This document shows, one piece after another, positions 8,523-17,169 of a stretch of DNA of 64,000 nucleotides. Under the pieces are notes generated by a model. It searched no databases and was not told the DNA's origin. It worked only from the letters and a program-made list of their open reading frames with translations. A program made the translations under genes and the position numbers. Every line of letters begins with the position of its first letter. Position 1 is the first letter of the stretch. Origin of the DNA: Peribacillus simplex (GTDB lineage: Bacteria > Bacillota > Bacilli > Bacillales > DSM-1321). The DNA lies in NCBI RefSeq assembly GCF_030123325.1, contig NZ_CP126106.1:5587001-5651000 (forward strand). The letters run 5' to 3'.

Positions 8523-8594
8523 GATAAATTTCCTCCTTGAAATGTTGTTTTATTTTTTCATCAATATAATGTTCATAATGAACAATATTTATAA

Positions 8595-9311
8595 TTAATG
8601 GTCGTCACTTACTTTATGGGAAAGATAAACCATCGTTAACATAGTAAAGATAAAAGCTTGAATGGAGCCGACAAAGATACTAAATCCTTCCCAAGCTAAC
8701 ATCGGTAATGCAGCAGTGGCTGCACCCACAACACCACTTGTTCCTAGTCCAGCAAGTAAAGTCAATAGTAACTCACCCGCATAAATATTCCCGTAAAGCC
8801 GCAATCCTAGAGTTAACGTATTAGCGAACTCCTCAATAATCTTTAACGGAAACAAGAAACCCATTGGTTGGACATAAGTTTTGGCATAATTTTTCATGCC
8901 TCTCATCTTGATACCATAATAATGAGTTAAACCCATTACCATAACTGCCAAGGTTAAAGTTATTGCTGGATCTGATGTAGGTGATTTCCACCAAAGTTCA
9001 TGTCCTATTACAATCGAGAACGGCAATCCTAACATGTTTGAAACAAATACGTACAATATTAATGTCATTCCCAACATAAGGAACTGACCACCCGTACGCC
9101 AATCCATATTGCTGTTGATGATGTTTTTCACAAAATCCATAACCCATTCGATAAAGTTTTGGATTCCTGTTGGCTTCATCGCAAGTTTTCGAGTTGCCGC
9201 TACAGCAATAATGAAGACAATGAGACTTGCGATAGTCATCATAAGAACATTAGCCAAGTTGAAATGTATTCCAGTATCCATAAATTCCCACATAGGAGCT
9301 TCATGATTCAA
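8595..9311 (-). CDS. atpB: F1Fo ATP synthase subunit a
   Basis: Subunit a forms the proton half-channels beside the c ring. The essential arginine is R171 in TLGLRLYGNIYAGE. At least five hydrophobic segments are visible in 238 residues. The start is a TTG at 9311 with AGAGGTG 7 bases upstream; the next ATG (9293) has no ribosome site, so I prefer the TTG. Confidence 0.96.
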   Translation of the reverse strand: MNHEAPMWEFMDTGIHFNLANVLMMTIASLIVFIIAVAATRKLAMKPTGIQNFIEWVMDFVKNIINSNMDWRTGGQFLMLGMTLILYVFVSNMLGLPFSIVIGHELWWKSPTSDPAITLTLAVMVMGLTHYYGIKMRGMKNYAKTYVQPMGFLFPLKIIEEFANTLTLGLRLYGNIYAGELLLTLLAGLGTSGVVGAATAALPMLAWEGFSIFVGSIQAFIFTMLTMVYLSHKVSDDH

Positions 9312-9333
9312 CAGTATTCACCTCTCTTCTTTA

Positions 9334-9702
9334 CTACCTACGTATGTTTTGCATAAAATAATCTATCATAATGACAAAGTAAACTGTCATTAATCCCACT
9401 ACCACGCAGACCACTTGAAACTCGTCAGGATATCTCAATGCAATAATTGCAGCTAAACCCGCTACAGACATTCTAGTTAAACTGCCAAGGGAGCGCGTTT
9501 TCTTACCTTCGGCAACCTCTTGGGCGAACTTTTTGTTCTTTTTGACCATTGACCAGAATATGAATAGGCTGAAGGCAGTTCCAAGCAATAATCCTTGGAA
9601 GACTGAATCATGTGAAGTGAAGCCCACTCCGAGTACATAAATACCCATTAAATACAACATGTATTTTAGCTGCCTATTGAACATTTTTTCCAATTCTAGC
9701 AT
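9334..9702 (-). CDS. atpI: ATP synthase protein I
   Basis: AtpI is a small membrane protein at the head of many atp operons; it helps c-ring assembly and has been linked to magnesium uptake. The 122 residues have four hydrophobic segments (YMLYLMGIYVLGVGF; LLLGTAFSLFIFWSMV; SVAGLAAIIAL; VVCVVVGLMTVYFVIMI). The ATG at 9702 has its best ribosome site, GGGAG, 13 bases away, while the same site is ideally spaced for an out-of-frame ATG at 9710 (see the mini-ORF entry). First gene of the operon. Confidence 0.93.
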   Translation of the reverse strand: MLELEKMFNRQLKYMLYLMGIYVLGVGFTSHDSVFQGLLLGTAFSLFIFWSMVKKNKKFAQEVAEGKKTRSLGSLTRMSVAGLAAIIALRYPDEFQVVCVVVGLMTVYFVIMIDYFMQNIRR

Positions 9703-9710
9703 TTTGTCAT
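9696..9710 (-). CDS. Possible four-codon leader mini-ORF overlapping the atpI start
   Basis: Minus strand: GGGAG, five bases, then ATG ACA AAA TGC TAG (M-T-K-C-stop). Its stop codon lies across the first codons of atpI (ATGCTAG). The spacing from GGGAG to this ATG is better than to the atpI ATG. It may couple or limit atpI translation by re-initiation. Seen in sequence only; whether it is translated is unknown. Confidence 0.35.
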   Translation of the reverse strand: MTKC

Positions 9711-9774
9711 GTAATCTCCCTAGAAATATTGTAGTATCTGTGTTTAGCTAGGGAATTTTTTCCGTAACAAGCCC

Positions 9775-9804
9775 AAATAGAAGGTCAAAAACCATCTTCT
9801 ATTT
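9775..9804 (-). other. Hairpin in the atp operon leader
   Basis: AAATAGAAG (9775-9783) and CTTCTATTT (9796-9804) form a perfect 9-bp stem in the ~140-base leader between the atp promoter and atpI. No U-run follows on the minus strand. It may affect mRNA stability. Confidence 0.45.
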
Positions 9805-9851
9805 AACACGTTATTAACGTATGAAACCCCTCTCATTTTACATCCTTAGTT

Positions 9852-9880
9852 AGCATACAATAGGCAAGAATCAATGTCAA
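9852..9880 (-). promoter_or_regulatory. sigma-A promoter of the atp operon
   Basis: Minus strand: TTGACA (9880-9875), a 17-base spacer and TATGCT (9857-9852). This is a near-consensus promoter about 140 bases upstream of atpI. Confidence 0.8.
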
Positions 9881-9988
9881 TGAGTGGTTAGTGAAATTTG
9901 TCACAGGTTTGTAATTATTAACGAATTGTTCACAAATTATCTTTTTTATACTATTGACATCCATTTTATTTTACTTATTATCCTCTAT

Positions 9989-12217
9989 TCACTCAATAAG
10001 TAACGTCTTTTCTATCCGATCTTCCCTTCCACCCTTTCTCGCAAAGATTATCGCTTTATACAGCCCTTTCGGCGGCAAGTTCTTTTTCAATACATCTTTT
10101 TTGATCAAACCGGAAGGTGCCGATCTGGACCAATCCAAATATCCAGCGAATTTCAAGCTATCTTCCTCATAAAGGGCAATACCGAATTCTTCAGCCCCGC
10201 GCGGAAGGTACATTTCGTATCGATAAGTTCCTTTCTGGTCCCCTTGGCCAAAATCAAATCCCATTATCCTTGGGTAATCAGGCTCTTCTTTCACATATAA
10301 ATAAGGAAGGGATATTCTTTTGGTTCCTTCCATGATAATGAGGTATCCATCAAAGACTCCTTTTTTAAGCTTGGCTGGGTTGACCTGCAGCCCCACTTTT
10401 ATCCGTTTCTTTTCCTTCGGATTCAGAGTAAGGGATTTGGGCAATTCCCAAGTAAGTCCCGTCTCTTTCAATGGGACCATGAAGGAGTACTTCCTCATTT
10501 CCGTTCCGGTATTTTCTATGATTATTGTTTCATGATGCTCTTCAATTCCTTCTTTTTTCGTATACATCCCAAAGGACAACGAGCTTGGACTCAAGAGCGT
10601 GTCCGCTTTTAATGCTTCGTCGACCTGGATGCGTCCAGCCCCCTGTTCATATGTGTGATACAATTGATTTGCAGATTTCCTCAATGGTTTGGAAGTGCTC
10701 ATCAATGCAGATTTCACTTGCTCCGGATTCCATTCGGGGTGTTTTTGCAGGATTAATGCGCATGCTCCTGCAACATGCGGTGCGGACATACTTGTTCCAT
10801 CCAGGGACATATATCCTTTAGGGATGGTACTTTCAATTTCCACTCCCGGTGCCAATACGTCAGGCTTTATTCCCCATGATACGGTTACCGGTCCCCTGGA
10901 GCTAAAATCTGCGAGCTTATCCTGCTCGTTCTTATAAACAAATTGAACGGTTTTGCTCTGCCCTTGCTCCACGATTCGCTTTAGCTGCAATCCATCTCTT
11001 CTATTAATAGAAGCAGCTGGGATGTTCATTTCTTTTTCCAAGCTTCCAGTAAAGGTCCCGCTCGTATTATTATAAACAATTACCCCCTTTGCACCTGCCT
11101 TCTCTGCATTGGATACTTTCTGCTGGAAGGTAAGTGTGCCACGTTCCATCAACACAATCTTATCCCGAACATGTTTCAGGTCCTTTTCATTACCCAACCC
11201 CCCATATATGACATCCTCGGAAAACGTCAGGTTCCATTTTTTTGAGCCTTGAAACAAGGTTAAATGCGATTGATGCTTTTTCGATCCAAGTCCGTAAATC
11301 ATATACGGAATCCTTAAGGGAGGAGTCGATGCCCCAACGGAAATCGCTTTTTCCGCTGTTCCGGGTGAGCCTACGGTCCATACAGCCGGACCGGAATTCC
11401 CGTTTGATGTCACGGCAACGATGCCGCTTTCCACAGCCTTATTCAATGCAAGGGAGATAGGTAAATCAGGGCCATTGACGTTATTGCCAAGAGAGAGGTT
11501 CAATACATCCACCTTATCCTTCATTGCTGACTCAATAGCCATCAAGACTTGGTCTGTATCTCCTGCACCACCTGGTCCCAAAGCTCGATATGCATATATC
11601 TCCGCTTCTGGTGCGACGCCTTTCATTTTTCCATTGGCTGCAATGATGCCTGCCACATGAGTCCCATGTAATGTATCCAGGTCGCCTTGATTTTTGGTTT
11701 CCATCGGATCTTCATCACCATCAACCAGATCCTTCCCTCCTTTATAAGCACGTTGCAAATCTGGATGTGTATAATCGATGCCAGTATCTATGATTCCTAC
11801 TTTTACCCCTTTCCCGGTGATCCGGTGATTCTCCTTATCAAAGAAACCCCTGACCCTGCCTCCTCCTATGTATGGGACACTTTTATCCAACACTGCTTGA
11901 TAAACGGATACTTCCGTTACAGCCTGAATTTCATCCTCCTTTTTAAGTTGAACTATCTCATTTATTTTCCCATGAACGGAAAATCCATTCAGGGCAACTG
12001 AATAAACATTTCGTAATTGAAGGGATGGATATTTTTCAAGCAGTTTTTCGATTTTTTTTCGTTGAAACACCTTATCCATCGTGACAACAACCGTTACTTC
12101 CTTAGATTCAGATAGTTTTGGTAAAGGCGGCAGAATGACCGATGCCACTCCCTTTTCATTTTGATAAATAAATATAAAAAGGAAAACAAACACTATGAAC
12201 GTTTTCTTTCCCAACAT
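9989..12217 (-). CDS. Secreted subtilisin-like serine protease (S8), Vpr-like with PA domain
   Basis: An extracellular subtilase of 742 residues. The N-terminal MLGKKTFIVFVFLFIFI is a signal peptide. An inhibitor-I9-like propeptide follows (to about residue 110), then the catalytic domain with D144 (GIIDTGIDYTHPDL), H184 (HGTHVAGIIA) and S476 (DGTSMSAPHVAG). A PA insert (about 320-430, IVLMERGTLTFQQKVSNAEKAGAKG) sits between H and S, as in minor extracellular protease Vpr, and a beta-rich C-terminal part follows. The start is the second ATG (12217), six bases after AAGGGG; the ATG at 12223 abuts that site. It follows the mnaA terminator by only ~50 bases; a weak promoter there or read-through would be needed. 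Confidence 0.92.
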   Translation of the reverse strand: MLGKKTFIVFVFLFIFIYQNEKGVASVILPPLPKLSESKEVTVVVTMDKVFQRKKIEKLLEKYPSLQLRNVYSVALNGFSVHGKINEIVQLKKEDEIQAVTEVSVYQAVLDKSVPYIGGGRVRGFFDKENHRITGKGVKVGIIDTGIDYTHPDLQRAYKGGKDLVDGDEDPMETKNQGDLDTLHGTHVAGIIAANGKMKGVAPEAEIYAYRALGPGGAGDTDQVLMAIESAMKDKVDVLNLSLGNNVNGPDLPISLALNKAVESGIVAVTSNGNSGPAVWTVGSPGTAEKAISVGASTPPLRIPYMIYGLGSKKHQSHLTLFQGSKKWNLTFSEDVIYGGLGNEKDLKHVRDKIVLMERGTLTFQQKVSNAEKAGAKGVIVYNNTSGTFTGSLEKEMNIPAASINRRDGLQLKRIVEQGQSKTVQFVYKNEQDKLADFSSRGPVTVSWGIKPDVLAPGVEIESTIPKGYMSLDGTSMSAPHVAGACALILQKHPEWNPEQVKSALMSTSKPLRKSANQLYHTYEQGAGRIQVDEALKADTLLSPSSLSFGMYTKKEGIEEHHETIIIENTGTEMRKYSFMVPLKETGLTWELPKSLTLNPKEKKRIKVGLQVNPAKLKKGVFDGYLIIMEGTKRISLPYLYVKEEPDYPRIMGFDFGQGDQKGTYRYEMYLPRGAEEFGIALYEEDSLKFAGYLDWSRSAPSGLIKKDVLKKNLPPKGLYKAIIFARKGGREDRIEKTLLIE

Positions 12218-12268
12218 AATCATCCCCTTAGCAGTTATCTTTTCTCAACAACCTTGGAGTATGCAAAT

Positions 12269-12303
12269 AAAAAAAGGAAAAGCGCATGGCTTTTCCTTTT
12301 TTA
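12269..12303 (-). terminator. Terminator after mnaA
   Basis: A 13-bp stem (AAAAAGGAAAAGC with GCTTTTCCTTTTT, 12271-12301) overlaps the mnaA stop and is followed by U residues on the minus strand. Confidence 0.85.
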
Positions 12304-13443
12304 TGAGTCAAATCTAGTTGGTGGCATGTCTGCTTGCTTAAAATAGTAACGGATGGCTTCAGCGATGCGGACCGAAGCATTTCCATCCCCATATGGATTT
12401 GAAGCTTTGGACATTGTTTCGTGCACCTCTTGATCGGTGAGCAATTCATGTGCCAAATTATATATGTTTTGTTCATCAGTACCCGCCAACCTTAAGGTTC
12501 CAGCAGCAATCCCCTCAGGACGTTCGGTCGTATCCCTTAAAACCAGGACAGGTACACCGAGTGAAGGTGCCTCTTCCTGGATTCCTCCAGAATCAGTCAA
12601 AATCAGATAGGCTCGTGAAGCGAAGTTATGGAAATCCAATACATCCAGCGGTTCGATCAAATGAACCCGCGGATCGCCCCCGAGAATTTCGTTTGCCAAT
12701 TCCTGAACAAGCGGATTCAAATGGACAGGATATACCACTTGAACGTCATCATGCTCAGCAATGATTTTCTTTACGGCCCTGAAGATATTCCTCATGGGTT
12801 CGCCAAGGTTTTCCCTGCGATGGGCTGTAAGCAAAATGAGCCTGTCTTCTCCAAGTCCATTTAAAACCGGATGGTAATACGTGGAACGTACAGTAGTTTT
12901 TAAAGCATCGGTTGCCGTATTTCCCGTCACGAAGATATTATCCTTCTTGTTTTCGTTCAGAAGATTCTCCTCCGCTTTCGAAGTCGGCGCAAAATGCAAA
13001 TCTGCCATGGTACCTGTAAGCTGCCGATTCATCTCTTCCGGATAAGGGGAATACTTATTCCATGTACGCAGCCCCGCTTCAACATGCCCAATGACAATTT
13101 GATTATAAAAAGCTGCCAGACTTGCGACGAACGTTGTGGTTGTATCACCGTGTACAAGAACAATATCAGGTTTAGCTTCCTTCATTACTGAATCAAGGCC
13201 ATTTAATGCTCTTGTTGTAATGTCAGCAAGCGTTTGCCTTTCCTTCATTATGTCCAAGTCATAGTCCGGCTGTATGGAAAATAGTTCGAGAACTTGATCT
13301 AACATTTGCCGATGCTGAGCCGTAACAGCAACGATCGGCTTGAAATATTCTGGGTGTTTTTGAAATTCGAGTACTAAGGGAGCCATTTTGACAGCTTCTG
13401 GTCTCGTCCCGAAAATGGTCATGACTTTTATCGGTTTATTCAT
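12301..13443 (-). CDS. mnaA: UDP-N-acetylglucosamine 2-epimerase
   Basis: This enzyme interconverts UDP-GlcNAc and UDP-ManNAc, supplying ManNAc for wall teichoic acid linkage units and other surface glycans. Family motifs are visible: FGTRPEAVKMAP near the start, LVHGDTTTTF, IGHVEAGLRTWN, LLTAHRRENLGEP and LTDSGGIQEEAPSLG. The start is the ATG at 13443 (MNKPIKVMTIFG, 380 residues) with GAGGTG 6 bases upstream; the GTG at 13452 belongs to that ribosome site. It lies 23 bases after upp and is probably co-transcribed. Confidence 0.95.
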   Translation of the reverse strand: MNKPIKVMTIFGTRPEAVKMAPLVLEFQKHPEYFKPIVAVTAQHRQMLDQVLELFSIQPDYDLDIMKERQTLADITTRALNGLDSVMKEAKPDIVLVHGDTTTTFVASLAAFYNQIVIGHVEAGLRTWNKYSPYPEEMNRQLTGTMADLHFAPTSKAEENLLNENKKDNIFVTGNTATDALKTTVRSTYYHPVLNGLGEDRLILLTAHRRENLGEPMRNIFRAVKKIIAEHDDVQVVYPVHLNPLVQELANEILGGDPRVHLIEPLDVLDFHNFASRAYLILTDSGGIQEEAPSLGVPVLVLRDTTERPEGIAAGTLRLAGTDEQNIYNLAHELLTDQEVHETMSKASNPYGDGNASVRIAEAIRYYFKQADMPPTRFDS

Positions 13444-13466
13444 TCGTGACACCTCAGTTTCTTTCC

Positions 13467-14096
13467 TTATTTTGTGCCGAATAAACGATCTCCTGCGTCT
13501 CCAAGACCTGGAACGATATACCCGTGTTCATTCAGTTTTTCGTCAAGACCCGCAATATAAATATCAACATCAGGATGGGCTTCTTTTAATGCTTCCACAC
13601 CCTCTGGAGCTGCAATCAAACACATGAATTTAATATTGACTGCACCGCGCTTTTTAATGGAATGGATCGCTTCGATGGCTGATCCGCCAGTGGCTAACAT
13701 CGGGTCAACGACAATGCATTCCCTTTCTGCCAAATCGCTAGGCATTTTCGCATAATACTCAACCGGTTTCAATGTCTCAGGATCACGGTAAAGTCCAACA
13801 TGTCCGACCTTTGCAGCAGGAATCAGCTTAATGATCCCGTCCACCATCCCTATGCCTGCACGTAAAATCGGGACGATACCCACTTTTTTACCAGAAAGCA
13901 TTTTCACTTTCGCTGTGCTAACAGGCGTTTGGATTTCCACCTCTTCCAGCGGCATATCCCTCGTGATTTCAAATGCCATCAATGATGCAACTTCATCCAC
14001 TAGTTCACGGAATTCTTTTGTTCCTGTATTTATATCACGTATATAGGCTAATTTGTGTTGAATTAACGGGTGATCGAAAACATAAACTTTTCCCAT
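13467..14096 (-). CDS. upp: Uracil phosphoribosyltransferase
   Basis: Salvages uracil to UMP using PRPP. The 209 residues begin MGKVYVFDHPLIQHKLAYIRD, and the PRPP-binding loop is VVDPMLATGGSA (residues 129-140). The C-terminal AGLDEKLNEHGYIVPGLGDAGDRLFGTK is the uracil-binding end seen throughout the family. The GGAGAGATG region upstream provides the ribosome site. In B. subtilis upp also lies between glyA and the atp operon. Confidence 0.98.
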   Translation of the reverse strand: MGKVYVFDHPLIQHKLAYIRDINTGTKEFRELVDEVASLMAFEITRDMPLEEVEIQTPVSTAKVKMLSGKKVGIVPILRAGIGMVDGIIKLIPAAKVGHVGLYRDPETLKPVEYYAKMPSDLAERECIVVDPMLATGGSAIEAIHSIKKRGAVNIKFMCLIAAPEGVEALKEAHPDVDIYIAGLDEKLNEHGYIVPGLGDAGDRLFGTK

Positions 14097-14195
14097 TTAG
14101 CATCTCTCCAATTCCATTGCTTAGTTTTGCGCTTTTTTATGATTTCCCTAATCGAATAGAAAAATTTTCGTGTCTTTTAAAATTCACTTCAACCT

Positions 14196-14224
14196 ATTTT
14201 ACAGAAAAATGTTTCAATCTTCAA
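14196..14224 (-). promoter_or_regulatory. sigma-A promoter of upp-mnaA
   Basis: Minus strand: TTGAAG (14224-14219), a 17-base spacer and TAAAAT (14201-14196), about 100 bases before upp and downstream of the glyA terminator. Confidence 0.6.
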
Positions 14225-14293
14225 TAAAGGTTTAGATGTCAGACCTATTTTCACTATTCGGATTCTTCTAACACCGGCCTTCCATAAGATACA

Positions 14294-14322
14294 AAAAAAC
14301 CGCTCCCTTTAAAGGGAGCGGC
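14294..14322 (-). terminator. Terminator of glyA
   Basis: CCGCTCCC/GGGAGCGG stem (14301-14322) with a short loop and seven U residues on the minus strand, just past the glyA stop. Confidence 0.92.
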
Positions 14323-14329
14323 TACGATA

Positions 14330-15571
14330 TTACAATGAAGGATATAATTCAAATTTGTTCGCTAATGATTCAACACGCTGTTTTGCTTCTTCAAGTTTAG
14401 CAGCGTCTTCATTATTTTTCAAAACAAGTCCGATGATTGCCGCTATTTCATCCATGTCTTCCAATCCGAAGCCACGTGATGTCACCGCCGCAGTCCCAAT
14501 GCGTATACCGCTGGTAACGAATGGTTTTTCCGGGTCATAAGGAATCGCATTTTTGTTCACGGTAATACCGATTTCATCCAAAACATGTTCTGCGATTTTT
14601 CCCGTTAATCCAGTAGAACGCACATCAAGAAGAATCAAGTGATTGTCCGTTCCATCAGAAACAAGGGTGAATCCTTCTTTCTTCAAACCTTCGCCCAAAC
14701 GTTTAGCATTATCGATGATTTGTTGTGCATATACTTTAAATTCATCTTGAAGCGCTTCGCCGAATGCAACAGCCTTAGCGGATATAACATGCATTAACGG
14801 ACCGCCTTGAATTCCAGGGAAGATGGATTTATCGATCTTCTTACCGAATTCTTCTTTACAGATGATCATCCCTCCGCGTGGTCCGCGAAGTGTTTTATGA
14901 GTGGTTGTCGTTACAAAGTCAGCATAAGGAATCGGGCTTTGATGTAATCCAGCCGCAACTAAACCTGCAATATGCGCCATATCGACCATTAAATAAGCCC
15001 CGACTTCATCTGCAATTTCACGGAATCGCTTGAAGTCAATTTCCCGTGGATATGCACTTGCACCCGCAACGATCAATTTCGGTTTGTGCTGACGCGCTTT
15101 TTCCAATACATCATTGTAATCTATACGGTGATCTTTTTCGTCTACACCATATTCAACAAAATTGTAGTTAACACCACTGAAGTTAACTGGACTTCCATGT
15201 GTTAAGTGACCTCCATGCGAAAGGTTCATCCCAAGCACTGTGTCTCCAGTTTGAAGAACAGTAAAGTAAACGGCCATGTTGGCTTGAGCTCCAGAGTGGG
15301 GCTGTACGTTCACATACTCCCCTCCGAAAATTTCTTTCGCACGCTCACGCGCTAGATCTTCAACGATGTCTACATACTCACATCCGCCATAGTAACGTTT
15401 TCCAGGGTATCCTTCTGCATACTTATTAGTCAAGACAGATCCTTGTGCTTCCATGACAGCTTCACTCACGAAGTTTTCAGAAGCAATAAGCTCAATTTTA
15501 CTTCTTTGACGCCCTAATTCCAGTTGAATTGCGTTAAACACTTGCTCATCTTGCTTTGCTAAACGATTCAT
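14330..15571 (-). CDS. glyA: Serine hydroxymethyltransferase
   Basis: A PLP enzyme that converts serine and tetrahydrofolate to glycine and 5,10-methylene-THF, the main source of one-carbon units for purines and dTMP. The PLP lysine is K226 in TTTTHKTLRGPRGG, and the folate-site region YAEGYPGKRYYGG is present. The start is the ATG at 15571 (MNRLAKQDEQVF, 413 residues) behind a strong GAGGAGG site; an upstream in-frame ATG at 15628 has none. Two PurBox-like elements lie upstream (separate entry). Confidence 0.98.
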   Translation of the reverse strand: MNRLAKQDEQVFNAIQLELGRQRSKIELIASENFVSEAVMEAQGSVLTNKYAEGYPGKRYYGGCEYVDIVEDLARERAKEIFGGEYVNVQPHSGAQANMAVYFTVLQTGDTVLGMNLSHGGHLTHGSPVNFSGVNYNFVEYGVDEKDHRIDYNDVLEKARQHKPKLIVAGASAYPREIDFKRFREIADEVGAYLMVDMAHIAGLVAAGLHQSPIPYADFVTTTTHKTLRGPRGGMIICKEEFGKKIDKSIFPGIQGGPLMHVISAKAVAFGEALQDEFKVYAQQIIDNAKRLGEGLKKEGFTLVSDGTDNHLILLDVRSTGLTGKIAEHVLDEIGITVNKNAIPYDPEKPFVTSGIRIGTAAVTSRGFGLEDMDEIAAIIGLVLKNNEDAAKLEEAKQRVESLANKFELYPSL

Positions 15572-15720
15572 TCCGTAATTCCTCCTCAAATTGTGCGTGA
15601 TTCGCTTTTTAGTATTTATGTGCAACATGCCTTCAAAAAAGCATGAAAAAGCCTTACCAATAGTTATTAGAAAATTCTACTCCATTTTAACATGTCTAAT
15701 TTAGAAGTGATAGTCTAATT

Positions 15721-15763
15721 TTATCGAACGTTAAATGTTTTTTTATTTATAAACGTTCGTATT
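15721..15763 (-). promoter_or_regulatory. Pair of PurBox-like operators (PurR) upstream of glyA
   Basis: CGAACGTT (15725-15732) and its inverted copy AACGTTCG (15752-15759) lie in A/T-rich flanks. Each resembles the PurR box AWWWCCGAACWWT (CGAAC core plus TT). The spacing leaves about 17 bases between 14-bp boxes, which is the arrangement known for B. subtilis PurR operators, and glyA is a PurR target there. No clear -35/-10 was found near. Confidence 0.65.
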
Positions 15764-15893
15764 TAACATCTAAATTCTGCTAAATAGCTCTTTAACCCTA
15801 TATTCCATAAGCAAAATCACCATTCTATCAGCACTATAAAGTAATGTTTTTTTGTGAACCTTATCTTGGGCTTTACGATTTCGCTTGCATTCC

Positions 15894-15930
15894 ATTAAAA
15901 AACAGCATTCCCCATCCGAGAAATGCTGTC
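15894..15930 (-). terminator. Terminator after ywlG
   Basis: ACAGCATT (15902-15909) pairs with AATGCTGT (15922-15929), followed by six U residues on the minus strand. Confidence 0.85.
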
Positions 15931-15941
15931 CCACTTACCCA

Positions 15942-16535
15942 TTAAGTACAACTCTTGTTATCAGAAATGTCCTGATAAACGGCCCGCTCCCCGCCAATCA
16001 ATTTCGGACGTGTTTTTGCCATGGTCACATGTGCATGTCCTATTTCTTTAATGGCAGAGCGAATCGGAACCGCCACATGCTTCAGATGCATGCCAATGAA
16101 GGTATCCCCAATGTCAATCCCCGCATCCGCTTTAATATGCTCGACGACGACAGCATCTTTCCATTGCTGATAGGCAAACGTCGCCATCGATCCCCCAGCT
16201 GTTCTTACAGGTACAACCGAAACTTCTTCATAATCATATCGAACCGCGGTTTCCCTTTGTAAAACCAAGGCCCTGTTTAGATGCTCACAACATTGATATG
16301 CAACTTGAACACCCGTTTTCCCTTGAAAATCCCTGACTACGGAAAAAATCATCCCTGCGACATCGAGCGTCCCTTCAGTACCGATCCTTTTCCCAATCAC
16401 TTCACTTGTACTGCAGCCGATCACCAGTAGCTGTTTCTCTTTTAAAGCTGTCTGTTCTTGAAACTCATGCAAAAGTTCCCGAAACTGGTTTTCCCAAATC
16501 TCAAGCTCATTTGAAAATGTAACATCACTTGTCAT
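15942..16535 (-). CDS. ywlG: UPF0340 / TIGR01440 family protein YwlG
   Basis: A conserved Firmicutes protein with no established function that I know of. It contains the family stretches LLVIGCSTSEVIGKRIGT and VPVRTAGGSMATFAYQQW, and ADAGIDIGDTFIGMHLKHVAVP near the C-terminus. The start is the ATG at 16535 (MTSDVTFSNEL, 197 residues) with AAGGA about 9 bases upstream; a TTG at 16553 is less likely. As in B. subtilis, it sits between rpiB and glyA. Confidence 0.9.
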   Translation of the reverse strand: MTSDVTFSNELEIWENQFRELLHEFQEQTALKEKQLLVIGCSTSEVIGKRIGTEGTLDVAGMIFSVVRDFQGKTGVQVAYQCCEHLNRALVLQRETAVRYDYEEVSVVPVRTAGGSMATFAYQQWKDAVVVEHIKADAGIDIGDTFIGMHLKHVAVPIRSAIKEIGHAHVTMAKTRPKLIGGERAVYQDISDNKSCT

Positions 16536-16605
16536 GAAAACGCATCCTTTCAATAAGAAAACTCGCTATCGGAAGAAAAGGGTTCTCTCCATAAAACCAT
16601 AAGAA

Positions 16606-17052
16606 TTAGCTATGCTTACCTTCATACTCCGCAATCTTACCGATCCTGTTTTGATGACGCCCGCCTTCAAATTCCGAAGTCAGCCATGTTTGTGCAATTT
16701 CCCTGGCCAGACCCGGGCCAATGACACGTTCCCCCATCGCTAACATATTGGTATCATTATGCTGGCGAGTCAATTTCGCACTATAGACATCATGAACCAA
16801 TGCACATCGTATTCCTTTGACTTTATTGGCAGCAATGCTCATTCCAATTCCAGTTCCACAGATTAAAATGCCCCGATCGAACTCACCCCGCGCCACTTTT
16901 TCAGCAACCGGCAAGGCATAATCAGGATAATCCACCGACGTACTGCATTCACAGCCAAAGTCCTCAAATGGAATCTGTAACTCATTCAATAAATTCTTTA
17001 TTTCTTCACGGATATGTATACCACCATGATCCGAAGCAATCGCAACTTTCAT
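16606..17052 (-). CDS. rpiB: Ribose-5-phosphate isomerase B
   Basis: Interconverts ribose 5-phosphate and ribulose 5-phosphate (LacA/RpiB family). The N-terminal MKVAIASDHGG, the catalytic GILICGTGIGMSIAANKVKGIR and the phosphate-binding region are clear; length is 148 residues. Two ATGs lie in tandem; the second (17052) is preferred because GGAGG is 6 bases away. A terminator lies between it and ywlE, so it may have its own promoter. Confidence 0.96.
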   Translation of the reverse strand: MKVAIASDHGGIHIREEIKNLLNELQIPFEDFGCECSTSVDYPDYALPVAEKVARGEFDRGILICGTGIGMSIAANKVKGIRCALVHDVYSAKLTRQHNDTNMLAMGERVIGPGLAREIAQTWLTSEFEGGRHQNRIGKIAEYEGKHS

Positions 17053-17137
17053 CATAATCCTCCTCTAGCTTTTTCATTTGATTTTATTGTGTCACAAAAT
17101 TATGAAAAGATAAAGGATGTCCATCCTTTTTCCCCGC

Positions 17138-17169
17138 AAAAAAGCAGGAAACCAACTTGGGCTTCCTGC
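17138..17169 (-). terminator. Rho-independent terminator between ywlE and rpiB
   Basis: GCAGGAA and TTCCTGC (about 17144-17169) pair across a CCAAGTTGG-like loop, followed by six U residues on the minus strand. It would end transcripts from ywlE before rpiB. Confidence 0.85.

Noticed and set aside
9926..9954. TTGTTC-17-TACTAT promoter-like sequence on the plus strand
   Set aside because: It would read into the 3' end of the minus-strand subtilase gene; no plus-strand gene follows.
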